Of a stretch of DNA of 64,000 nucleotides, positions 33,862-44,342 are shown piece after piece; position 1 is the stretch's first letter; each line of letters begins with the position of its first letter. This stretch comes from Clarkia xantiana subsp. parviflora. Taxonomy: Eukaryota; Streptophyta; Magnoliopsida; Myrtales; Onagraceae. Below the pieces are notes generated by a model. That model saw only the letters and a program-made list of their open reading frames with translations, ran no database searches and was not told where the DNA came from. The stretch spans positions 9,362,001 to 9,426,000 of the forward strand of contig JAPTYO010000017.1 in the NCBI GenBank assembly GCA_036873135.1. The letters are read 5' to 3'. Both the position numbers and the translations under genes were made by a program.

Positions 33862-35285
33862 TTATCTGCTCCCATAGATCTTCTTTTTTGAGCTATAGGT
33901 TTCACAGCTGGATCTATTCTTAGCTCGTGGGAGAAAATATCGGGACTTATTCCAGGCATGTCGCTGGGCAGTTACTCTCTTGGCTAATTCTGGCTGTAGA
34001 CCAACTCCAATCTTAACTTTTTTATCGTCTCCCTCCAGAGCGACTTCTACTAACTCCTCCATTGGGGCTGGTCGTCCGCCTTCCTCTTGAGGATCTTCGT
34101 CTGTCACGATGGATAGGGCTTCCCTTTGATTACGTCTTCGGAGGATATTGACGTAACATTGTCGAGATGCCTTCTGGTCGCCCCACACCTCTCCCATTCC
34201 GTGATAGGTGGGGAATCTCATGACATGATGGGCAGTGGTGGGGACGATGTAATTGGAATTCAAGGTCGTCCTTCCCAATATAGCGTTGTAGGCGCTTATT
34301 TGGTCGACAACTACGACGCATACATTCAAATGTAGAGACTTCCACCCTTGGCCCAAGATTATAGGGAGTCTAATTGCCCCCAAAGGGTAAGTCGTTCTTC
34401 CCGCAAATCCCACCAGTGGGGAGGTCATCTCTTGAAGATCTTCATCTGGTATCCCATTGCGCTGAGAAATTTTAGAGTGATCATGTCGGCCGAGCTTCCT
34501 CCATCGACGAGTATTCTTTTTACCTCATAATTATTTATTCGAGTTGTGATCACGAGGGCGTCTTCATGGAGATGCGTCGATCTAGACAGGTCTTCCATGG
34601 AGAAGGTGATTGCTATGGGCTCCGGCGCCCTTGGTCTCTTGTGAGTACCTGGCAAGGAAGTGTCTTGAACCACATAGGCGTCTCGAGCCATGCTCGATTC
34701 TCCCCCAGTTGCAAATCCTCCCGACAGGACATTGATGCCGTTGTCTGGGGGTGTCCTCCATCTTCTTCGTTCATGGGAACGATGGCGATGGTGATGTTGC
34801 ATCTCTTCTTGTATAAACTCCAACTCTCTCCTGGAAAGGAGGCAGACTTTAGTGCCATGCCCATCTTCTCGGTGATATTCACAGTAAGAGGCGGGGCGAT
34901 GACTTCCTTCGGCTAAATGATGTCTTTCTAACCTTTGTTGGGTTCGCCGGAATTCCCTCGAAGAAGCTCCTCGCATAGATGAGCTCTCGCCTTGACTCCC
35001 TAAAGGTTCCTTCTGGAGGAGGCGATTTGCCCGGACTTGTTCTACTCTCATATTGAGAGGTGCTCTTTGGATCAGTTCATCCCACCTTCCCATCGGCTCA
35101 GTGTACTGAGTGATGGAAAAGGATTGGGATTGGGGTCCCAAACCTCTGAAGAATGCACGAATAACTCCTCCTTCTGAGAATTCACCTCCTCTATAGGCTC
35201 CCTGGAATCGCCTAAAGTAATTTTCCAAGGTTTCAGTTGATCTCTGGAATATACCTTCAGCTCTCAGCGCTTGATTTTGTCTCAA
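33862..35285 (-). pseudogene. D Gag C-terminal half and protease
   Basis: The frame 35285-34425 has the Gag end (TLENYFRRFQGAYRGGEFSE, IRAFFRGLGPQSQSF), the zinc-knuckle-like YCEYHREDGHGTKVC and a His/Arg-rich stretch (HHHRHRSHERRR). It ends with the protease site ILVDGGSSADMI. A frameshift at about 34426 leads into 34428-33862 (VGFAGRTTYPLGAIRLPI, YNAILGRTTLN), the protease C-terminal side and the linker to RT. Compared with A and B, there is no Arg-Ser tract. Confidence 0.88.
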
Positions 35286-35322
35286 TCGATTCCTTGGTGG
35301 TGCTATGACTTCTTGATCGTGT

Positions 35323-35340
35323 TCCCACAGACGGCGCCAA
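35323..35340 (-). other. Primer binding site of element D
   Basis: The reverse complement reads TTGGCGCCGTCTGTGGGA, next to the LTR end CCCAACA. Confidence 0.85.
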
Positions 35341-35341
35341 A

Positions 35342-36176
35342 TGTTGGGATCAAGTTGACGTGGCCCTGAGCTTCTAGTAATGCACTTCGAGGTCTCGCCG
35401 GTTGCTAGCTCCTTTAGGTGTCTATCTCGACCTCGGGGGGTGCTTAGTTTCCTTTAGGGTGCTTTTGATAGGTGGGGACCTGAAAAAGGGGTGGGGATGG
35501 CCCTTGATTCCACTCCGAAGTTTAAGTCAGTAATGCAATTTGAGAGAATAATGTAAAATTATATGAATGTAGATCTCAAAATAATGAAAGTGTTCCCCTA
35601 TTTATAGGGGGAAATACCGACTTTATTATGGCGGCAAGTATTATGCTTTGATTGGCTGCTTAGTGGCGGTGGCAACCTCTCTCTAATTGGTGGAGGGGGA
35701 CGGTGATGTGCAGTAGGTGACAAGCAGGTTGCCCCCTCATCGTTCCTTAGTGTAGAATGTTTCTTTAACTAGGTGACAAGCAGGTTGCCACATCAGTTTT
35801 ACCTTGAGAGGAAGGTTTCCTCGGGTCAGAAAGTCGGCAAGCAGGTTGCCAGCTGGTACCCCATCCTTTAAGGGAAGGGTCTCCTTGAGTCAGGAGGAGG
35901 CGAGCAGGTTGCAATCTGTCATTTTCCTTAGGAGGAAAGGTTTTCTGATAGTACTTGGTTGTCGACTCGATTCATACTTTTAGGAAGGAGAATCTTTGAG
36001 TAGCCTTGTCGCCGTTCTTCAAATATTGTCTTAAAAGTCGATACCCTTTTATATTGGTATCGACTATTCGTCTTTATATTCTTGATTCAAATATGACTAG
36101 TTGTTGAATTGACTTTTGAGGGTCCCGAATTCAAGGTTGTCGACCATTGTAAGGTTACCTCGAATCATATCCAACA
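35342..36176 (-). repeat. 5' LTR of element D (835 bp)
   Basis: On minus it starts TGTTGGATATG and ends ATCCCAACA, an inverted TGTTGG/CCAACA pair. A TATA-like TATAAATA is at about 35600-35593. The U3 part repeats the motif GGTGACAAGCAGGTTGCC or variants four times at ~65-70-bp intervals (35709-35915). The flanking 36177-36181 is TGGTG; the other end of D is not available for comparison. Confidence 0.85.
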
Positions 36177-36462
36177 TGGTGAATGAACAACAAAATATTG
36201 TCCGATCAGGCGTAGTCTAATTTGACAAGAGCGAGCTAGGGTAGTGTTGGTTTTAAATTTGGATTATGGTTATTAACCAAATTGCTACCTGAACATTGAG
36301 CAATTAGCAAAATTTTACCTAAATTTTAGTTTTTTTAAATTGACTGCGCGAACTTTCAATTTACGAGCAAATTGTTATCTATGTTTCAAGTTTTCAATTC
36401 CCGTCAAATTGGCAGAAAATGAGCATGCTTCCGCCATGTGGGGTTTTTTCATGTGTACTAAC

Positions 36463-36603
36463 GATGGATTCAAACATAAATTGAAAGTATTGTGACGAAA
36501 TACCTTCAATTGGATGCTCAATTGAAAGACACCGTTCGAATTGAGCGGAAGTCCAATTGATAGTATTTTGTTGCAATACTTTCAATTTATGTTTGAATCC
36601 ATC
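36463..36603. mobile_element. 141-bp palindromic MITE-like element
   Basis: The arms 36463-36503 and 36563-36603 are inverted copies of about 41 bp with a few differences (GATGGATTCAAACATAAATT at one end). The loop is about 60 bp. There is no obvious target duplication or coding content. Confidence 0.7.
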
Positions 36604-36926
36604 CAGAGACGGATCCACATGAAGGGTTATTGGGTCATAGGACACCGCTTAACTCGACCGAGTTAGAGCAAAAAAATAGTAATTACTAATAAGGACCCTG
36701 TATAAAAATTGTAAAGGACCCCATATAAAAATTACAAAATAAAATAATAACATATTATCCGAAGAGGCGCTAACTGTAGCACAAACCGGGTGACTATCCA
36801 TTCCAGAAAGGAGATATGTCCAAAAAATTGGGTTGTAGTACCCCTTCTCCTCTTTTATCAATTCCTTTATTAGATTGTAACCCGGGATAATGTGTGTTTT
36901 TATTATAATAAAGTATTATTCATGGC

Positions 36927-36952
36927 AAAAAAAAAAAAAAAAAAAAAAAAAA
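36927..36952 (+). repeat. Poly(A) tract of a retroposed sequence
   Basis: Twenty-six consecutive A residues, preceded at about 36908 by AATAAAG within a TTATTATAATAAAG context. This suggests the polyadenylated 3' end of a processed RNA copied into the genome. The source RNA, in the preceding few hundred bases, is not recognised. Confidence 0.6.
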
Positions 36953-37259
36953 CTAATAACATATTATGCTCGGTAGCCTAGTTATTGCGTGCATATATAA
37001 ACTAACTCATCCATGATTCAACTCTCTAACCTCTACACTTTTGAATTTATAAATAATTTAACAGTATTGAATAAAATGACAGTATCTAAATTACAATCAG
37101 TGAAAAAAATAATCAATAATACGCTATTTAAAACACAAACCCAATGGATATGGCCCAGACAATATAAAGCTAAAGAGTAGCTCGATTCGAGCTTTAGGTT
37201 TTTTACCCTAATTATAATGGGTAATCAACATTCAGCAATCAACAATTTAAAGGAGAAAA

Positions 37260-38220
37260 TGCAATGTCTTCTGCGGCGCGCTTCTTTAGTGCAGCGTGGC
37301 TTCGAACGAAGCCAATGACCCCGGAGACCAGCACGAACATGGATCGTCGAGATGGATCTGGTCTGATCTACTATACGTCTCTGCCGGCGAAATCAGCTGC
37401 ACGGCGACCAGCACAGACATTGACCATCGAGTCGGATCTGGACTGAGGCGGTGAGATAGTGATTCCCGGAGTCGATAAAGCCATTGAAACTGAGGTACAA
37501 CGCCATGAGCGCGACTAAGAAGAGGGCCCACATGAAATTGAAGAAAAGAAAATATTAATAGAAAAATAGGCTCGCGCAGGGGAGGGGCGCTCACGTTTTT
37601 TGGCTGAGCCAAATCTTGCTGGGTGGGACCGAGAGAAAGAAAGGACGGGGGGCAACCATGCATGGTACTTCTCGACCGTGTCTCCGAGGGACAGTTGAAC
37701 GAACGACTCATGAATGCTGCCGGGTTGGACGAGCCAATAACTCGAACGTGTTCGGTCTGTTTTTTGAGCAAGAATCACAGCGTTACCTTACCTTCACCAT
37801 GATACGGACTCCGAGTTCTTATGGCAGAGCACGAGGAGATTTATCATCAATATGATGATGGGAATGGAAACCAGAAGCACGACCGGGGTCTTCGTGGTCC
37901 AAGATAATCAAACCATCAGTAACAGTAACGTAAGCATGAGACTTTTTGGTAGTACCGGTGAACCAGATGGCCGCGGCGATGGAATCTGGGACGGAGGACT
38001 CGTAGTATCTCTCTAGATCTGGCAAAAGCGAAAGACCCCCTAACGTAATTCGAATGGGGACTGACCGCTGAGTCCACTCTGGCCTCGCAGTTTTCAACCC
38101 TGTGGTTGCGAGCAGGAGCTGCCATAGCTTATGGCTAGAGCAATGGGAGTGGGCCCCAGCAGAGAAAACAGTCAGGATAACGAGCGCTCCGCCCGCTTGG
38201 CGGGCGGCAGGAGCAGCGGG
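37260..38220. other. Unassigned DNA, probably of mitochondrial origin
   Basis: GC-richer than its surroundings and directly followed by organelle fragments. A minus-strand frame (about 38487-37819) is open through the area but also runs antisense through the 23S rRNA piece, so it is not evidence of a gene. No known mitochondrial gene was identified by eye. Confidence 0.4.
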
Positions 38221-38273
<53 letters not shown>

Positions 38274-38311
38274 TCTGGGCACTGTCTCGGAGAGAGACTC
38301 GGTGAAATAGA
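38221..38311 (+). pseudogene. Plastid 23S rRNA fragment (91 bp)
   Basis: GGTAGCGAAATTCCTTGTCG followed by GGTAAGTTCCGACCCGCACG and a segment ending CTCGGTGAAATAG match the highly conserved large-subunit rRNA core. The bases in the variable positions agree with plastid 23S as I know it and differ from plant mitochondrial 26S. The sequence before and after is unrelated to rRNA, so this is a short insert, not a functional gene. Confidence 0.8.
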
Positions 38312-38532
38312 AGGGCAGTCATTCTCTCTTCCCAGATCTCAAGGCCGAGTCTGTAGAAAGGAAATCGGTACGCCCGTGTCCAAAGAAAGGGTATAAGATA
38401 GACCGTCTGAAAGCTCGTAATAAGAAAGGACAGAGTCAGCAGAAGGGAGCTCCACAGAAGCCAGAAAGTTAGAGTCGTCCGTATCAAGTGATACGTGAAT
38501 TGCTCAGTAGTGCTTCGCCACTACCGTAGCTG

Positions 38533-38562
38533 GCGGAAATAGCTTAATGGTAGAGCGTGGCT
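38533..38562 (+). pseudogene. 5' half of mitochondrial-type trnG (Gly-GCC)
   Basis: GCGGAAATAGCTTAATGGTA then GAGC fits the acceptor 5' strand and D arm of plant mitochondrial tRNA-Gly. The sequence diverges just after and has no anticodon, T arm or 3' acceptor strand. It cannot make a tRNA. Confidence 0.7.
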
Positions 38563-38610
38563 AACACAGCGGCCCAGCTGGCTTCGCCGTTTGAGATTTC
38601 CTAATCGGAC

Positions 38611-38973
38611 AACTGAAAGAAGTTGGGAAGAAGTTGTTAATAATAGATTACCAAGAGAAATGGGTAAAAGAAATTTCCATCCAAGATTTAATAATTGGTC
38701 CATTCTTAGTCTAGGTAAAGTCCATCTTGTTGTGATAGAAATGAACAAAAACAAATAAGTTTTAGCTAATGTAATAAAAATACCAATTGTCGTTCCAAAA
38801 ACTCTACCTACTTTAGTTATTTCAAAGAGCCCAGGAAAGTAGAGGTACGGAATAGAGATATTCCAACCGCCCAAGTAAAGAACTGTTACAAATAACGAAG
38901 AAACTAATAGATTTAGATAGGAAGCAACGTAAAATAAACCAAATTTTATACCTGAATATTCGGTTATCATATA
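38611..38973 (-). pseudogene. ndhA: Plastid ndhA exon 2 fragment
   Basis: Minus-strand translation gives [68 protein letters not shown] and [20 protein letters not shown]. This is the C-terminal part of subunit A of the plastid NAD(P)H dehydrogenase complex, which carries out cyclic electron flow in thylakoids. Exon 1, the intron and the start of exon 2 are absent, and the frame runs into unrelated sequence at both ends. It is a nuclear copy of plastid DNA, possibly via the mitochondrial genome given the adjoining trnG piece. Confidence 0.93.
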
Positions 38974-40030
38974 GAGTTGGTGGAAGCTAGGCATCAGTGA
39001 AATTGTCGGTGACCACGCAGTTGAAGGCGTAGAAGACATGGATGCATCAACGTAGAAGGCATCACCGTGAAATAGATCTCTGTGTCCGGTGAGTTCGTCG
39101 ACACCTTCTGCAAGTCCGGCTTCAGCGCCATTCATCGATTGATCCTCCCGTTGTGCGACAGAGAGCGTGGGAGTACGCTCTCAAGAAGACCGTGCTTGCA
39201 ACATGCCTTGTCGAATGCTTGAGCATGACTCGTAACTCAGAGGACGACTTCCGCCTCTTCAATTGGCGCCGCGGTGGGCCCATGACTGGCGCAAATGCTA
39301 GTGGTTCTGCTTGCCACTGAAGTACCATCGTTTTCCCGTCTAAGGTGAAATTATTTGCTGATCTATAGCATAGCCTCAATCTCATTCGTGATCGATTTTT
39401 TTTTTTTTTCAGAAAAAATGGCATGTATCACCGTTGAAAGCAGCACATCACCAAAACCGTGCTATTAAATCCAGGTCCTTCCTCTTCTTCCTGGCATTAC
39501 ATCTCCTTCTCGCTCTCTCTCCTGTGATATCACATTTCACAATGTGACCATTGTGGATGGGAAACAATTTCAGAGCTTCGATATAAATAGGGTCGAGAAG
39601 TGAAGAGAGTTTCAAAGTGGAATTGTAGAGAAGGGAAAAAGCCAGCTGAAGAAAGTAACGTTAGGTGAAATTTAATCATGAATTAATTAATTGCTCAGTC
39701 TTTTGACAAAAAAAAAAGTAATTTGTGTCTCAATTAATTTTCAGTAAATAATTAAGTCAAATATTGTCAATCTGTAAGCCCATGTGTAAATAATTAAAGC
39801 ATGTAAGCCCAATATTGTTAATTTATGTATTTAGCCCAAAACTTTGTTCAGCCCATATATTGATGTGGCAAATAGATGTTGCCCCTTCGTTTAATATATT
39901 GCTGACACATTGCGGAGAGAGATTAATATTTTAACACATGTTTTGATTTCATTAGCTAGAGGGCCACCATATCTTTGCCACGTGTCAGCATCTGAGGTGT
40001 TTTTTCTCTCACCTCTTGCTTTTAAATATA
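38974..40030. other. Non-coding spacer and probable 5' end of a further Helitron
   Basis: 38974-39420 has minus-strand frames ([31 protein letters not shown]) that I do not recognise, with a 15-nt T run near 39398. From 39840 to 40030 the sequence resembles the 5' subterminal part of the neighbouring Helitrons (TGATGTGGCA, CACGTGTCAGC, CTCTCACCTCTTGC then TTTAAATATA), suggesting an older Helitron ending at 40030. Confidence 0.4.
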
Positions 40031-43000
40031 TTAGGTGCTGACCCTGCACTACGCGCAGGGCGACCTGCTAATCCGTAAACTTTCACAATTAGAATTTGAT
40101 CTGTTTGAATGAATTCTCCGATATATATATAGAAGGAAAGAAGGAAGCTTAGCAAACTAGGGAATATGAAACTTCAACCCCCATTTATCTTCTTCTTCTC
40201 CATCTGCCTCCTAAATCAGCAGCAACTCATAACCCTAATAGACATAATATAGAGAGAGTCCTAGCTGAATAGCTGAAGTTCTCTTTTCTCCACTATAAAC
40301 CCTAATTTCATAGATTTGCACCACAAATTAAGTGTCTTTTGTTTCACCAATAAACACACCACCCAATATGTCATCCGCAATTTTTTGCTACACCTACTAT
40401 TTGCAGTGCATAATATGAATCGACCCCTTGGGTTCAGTTCATACCAATCACCCTACCTTAAATAGGAAGCAACAGAGAATAAGGTACTAAAATTTCAAAA
40501 CTCAAGAAATATTTACTCGATAGAGATAAACATGTGTAGTGTCGAATGTTCCTAAAGAATGTGCTTGATTTGCTTTACGAATCATCATCTTTCACCTCCT
40601 CTTCCCTTCCGATTTCTGATTTTTAAGACAATAGCTGACCTATCAGCTCCTGCATTGAGAAAGAAATGAACTAATTAAAGCATCCATTAACACAAAAAGA
40701 TAAAATCAGTCATTTTGAATGATTAATTCTTCAATGATACATAAAAAAAATCTTATCAATGAAAACTCTAAAATTAGAAAGAGTAATCCAACCAAAAGCC
40801 AAGTTGCCTAAAGTTAAACAATAAACAGGCCAAGAATCATTAGCCGAATTAGCAACCCACTTATCCCCTTCCAACATCAATAAAACATAAAATTCAAGTT
40901 CCAACCTCTCTGGCCTGCTCAACTACCTTCATAAATGCCAGAACCTCGAAGCAGAAAACGTGATCATCTCAAATACCAAATTATCTTCTTACATGCAAGT
41001 TGTAAAATGAAATTAAACCACACATAACACATACCGAAACAACATTTCGTAAGATCAAAACACTTCCATAAACTCTAGCTTTGCTATCAATAAGAGAATT
41101 GCTGATATGATATAGTGAACAACAACAAAGGTCGTAAGACAGCCATTCTTGGAATTGCCCCACCTATATGTATCTCCAACCGAGATAAGTTAGTATTCAC
41201 CAGACTTGAGTGAGAATCCGTCTAGCCGCTCATTTTGCTATCTAAGTATGGTTTTCCAGAAGAAAAAAAAAAGATGGCTCAGTAATTCCTACCAGTTGCT
41301 GCTGTTACCTGAACCTACCCCATCATTGTCGATATTAACATCAAACATTTTATTCTCAGTCAGAGTTTTCAAGATCAATGCGTCTCGATTCACATGATTG
41401 CAATTACCAAGTTTCAATAAGAAAAATTAGATAGTGATTAGATATCACCAATGTCTCATATATCGATCAACAACTGTAGCTCCATTATCAAGAAGAAGCT
41501 CAAATCAACATAATATGGATAGAAAAACATAAGTAATAATAGTCACAGTGGAGCCTCAGATTTATGATATAATTAAAGAAAATCAAATTGATAGCATATG
41601 GATAGTGAAAAACTCTCAGCTGACCTTCAAGCTACCACACCAAGAGCATTTAAACTCCATATTGAATTCTTTATCCTCGTTGTGGCAAATTCTATATTGG
41701 ACCAATTTCCCTGCATATGGGAAGATATCCATGTGGATCCCACCAGGAGAAATATCGACGTTTGCAGTCACTTTTCACTTTGAATTACATCTTCAATGGT
41801 GGAATCGGTGATTAACCGATTCACCAGCAGAACAAAATGATCTTCCATATCTCTGCTTGGATACACAAACCCACAGCCCCCTGCATTTTACTATCAAAAG
41901 ATAGATGGGTAGGCGATGAGGGCACAATAATAGAACTAAAAGCTGTAAAAAGTAAATAGAAACACTAATCACCACAATGTAGTATATAATACCATCAAAT
42001 GGATGGAAAAGTTTCAATGCCTAAATGAAGGGCCTTTAATTCAGTTTTGCATCGCATTTGCAAAACGTTTAACATGAATTAGTCATTATCATAATTATGG
42101 AGATTCAATTTATACAAAGAGAATAAATTATACAGAACAGAGAAATATAGGTCTGCAGTATGCTCCTTTTCTGCATCATCATTCCAGCAATATATTCATT
42201 TTTTAGTAAATGATAAGATCTCAAGATAAGTGGAATATGCTATGAGAGAAATCAGGGTGGAATCTTAAGAACATCAGAAAAGTTGAAATTTTTAATCTAA
42301 ATATAAGAACTAAATCCTTAAGAGAACAAATTTACATCAAGCCATCAATGTGAGCAAGTTAAGAAGACTGCACGTACCCTCAGAATGTGAGATTGCCCAG
42401 GATGGATCAAGCTATAAATTGCTGAGGATGGATGAAGCTACACCAAGATAAAACATTTTCTGACTATGGATCGAAAACCTTAACAGAAATTGGATAGCCG
42501 AATAATAAAATAAAGTGTTCAAGTTGGTTCTTCGTGCGATTTCTTTCGAGGTTGCCCCAGTAGCAGCTGCTTCCTCGTCGATGTCTATGTTCGTGGTTTG
42601 CTCTAATTGGAGATGGAAGACTCTGAAATTTCATCTGAGCTACTTTTGTAGCAATGATTTGTTTCATTTCGTTGGAATTCAATTGAATTCATTGTCTTCA
42701 ATCAAACGAAAACAGATGAACTAAACGGAAAACACTGGAGAGGTGGTAAGGAACTAAACAACCGCGGGTTGAGAATGACAATTGTTGCATATGAAGCAAG
42801 GAGCGCCTGCTAGCAACATCACCAACTGTAATCCTAAATACCAGTAAGCTTTGGTAAAAAAGAAACGAATAACTCTTCTGCATATGAAGAATCAGCTTCC
42901 CCTCAAATCTAGCATGAACAATTATTCTCTCAAACCCTGATTTTCAAAGGCAAACAATTTTTTCAGAGAAATCCCCAACTGAACATAATACATGCATTTG

Positions 43001-43754
43001 TAAAGACTGAATTCGATTATTACTTTCAAACACTAATAAATCCAATAAAGACCGTATTCGATTATTACTTTCAGACACTAATAATCATAAAAATGTGGAA
43101 GAACTGAGGAAATTGATCTTATGAAAAGATGAAGAGTCGCAATCGATCTGTTGCTTTTTCCAATTCCAGTTCACGGGAACGAAATCAGAAAAGCCTCGAG
43201 TCAGGGCGGTGATGGCGAGAGACGAATCCCTAGCCTGCGGACCGCAGCGCTCATCATCAATCCAGCCCCATAGGATCTCCTAACGCCTCCGCCCCAAGAT
43301 CCCTTTCCATCTTCGCGTGACTTGCTCGGCGGCTGACCGGACCGTCCATGCGAGGAGAAGAGCCCATCCACACGACCGTACTGCATCCCCTCAGTGGGTA
43401 ATCTCTTTGGCTTCGATTGTAAGGATAGAGCTCTTCAACTTGAGAGAAACTATAGGAGACTCTGCAGTGACTCCAGATTTACATCCCTAAATTTCACACT
43501 GGAGTGTCTTTAGAGAAGGGAGAGAAGAGAGAGGTGTTATCTGTTTTTCTCCAGCTGGCGATTGTTTTTCTTCACTTTGTGGGAAGTTAATAAATGTGAA
43601 ACGTAAAGAAGCATGACTAAAACTGGAGGCGCGTGAGATACAAACACAAGTGAGTTTCAACACTGACGTGTCAAAAGAACAAACCCTCTCTTAGCTGACG
43701 TGGCGAAATGACAAACCCTCTCTTCTTTCACATGTTCCCTTATATATATAATAA
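40031..43754 (-). mobile_element. Non-autonomous Helitron H1
   Basis: On minus, the 3' end is at 40031: hairpin at 40060-40042 (CCCTGCGCGTAGTGCAGGG), GTCAGCAC and terminal CTAA, followed by T. The 5' end lies at about 43751-43754 with a degenerate TATATATATAAGGGA start. Insertion between A and T without duplication is the Helitron rule. There is no Rep-helicase frame. The interior is a patchwork with short frames, for example MQYGRVDGLFSSHGRSG (minus, 43386-43201), that may be captured gene pieces but are not recognised. A 43-bp direct duplication lies at about 43006-43090. Confidence 0.75.
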
Positions 43755-44342
43755 CTAGGGCTGACCCCGCGCTACGCGCGGGGCGACCCGTTAAACAGTA
43801 CATGTTTCATTGTATGTAAAATTTTAAAATTATGCTTTGAGTTTGTTGCATTTAATAATATATTTTTTCCATAAAAAATATATTATATATAATAAAAGAA
43901 ATTATATTTGTTATTAATACCTTAAAGAGCAAAAAAAATCGGGTAAAATGAGTATATAAATATAATGAGAGTTATAATGAGAAAATTTAAAAGATTTTTC
44001 TTCTAAATTATGGCATCTTGATGAAGTTAGTCATGTGAGGTTGATCAACCACTTACAATCGTCTTTCTATTATTTTATTTTTGGCCAAGAATCGTCTTTC
44101 TATTAAATATAATAGTTTAATGTGTTTTTAATAACAAAATTAGTGATAATTAATGCAGATTAAGTAAAGTGTGTTATTTTTAAGAAATTAAATAATAATT
44201 TTAGTATAATTTAAGTGCTGGCGTGGCAATTTTATAGCCAACCCTATTTGCTGATGTGGCACATCCAAGTTTATTTTCATGAGTGATGTTGCACTACCAT
44301 ATTGCTACACTCTCTCACATGCTAACTTATTATATATATAGA
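43755..44342 (-). mobile_element. Non-autonomous Helitron H2a (588 bp)
   Basis: 3' end: perfect 8-bp-stem hairpin (43783-43765, CCCCGCGCGTAGCGCGGGG), GTCAGCC, CTAG, then T. 5' end: TCTATATATATAATAAG on minus, ending at 44342 with T on the outside (plus 44343). No coding capacity. Three copies of the TGCCACRTCAGC-type subterminal motif. Confidence 0.85.

Larger units (their letters stand above)
31608..36176 (-). mobile_element. Decayed Tat-lineage gypsy element D
   Basis: Minus strand order: 5' LTR (36176-35342), primer site, Gag, protease, RT, RNase H, archaeal-type RNase H and integrase zinc domain, cut at 31612 by insertion of E. Its Gag starts only ~40 bp after the primer site, so the Gag N-terminus is deleted. 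Its protein differs clearly from A, B and C, so it is another Tat family. Its 3' part is not seen on the left side of the nest. Confidence 0.9.
36177..37259. other. Intergenic region with a MITE and a poly(A) scar
   Basis: No gene seen. AT-rich, with one palindromic element (36463-36603) and a 26-nt A run (36927-36952). Confidence 0.6.

Noticed and set aside
37819..38487. 222-codon minus frame as a mitochondrial gene
   Set aside because: It passes antisense through a 23S rRNA fragment and I cannot match it to a known protein.
38533..38562. Functional tRNA-Gly
   Set aside because: Only the 5' half is present; no anticodon arm, T arm or 3' acceptor strand.
39260..39290. Primer-site-like TTGGCGCCGCGGTGGG near 39261
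   Set aside because: No LTR end CA is adjacent and no Gag or LTR is seen nearby, so it is a chance resemblance.
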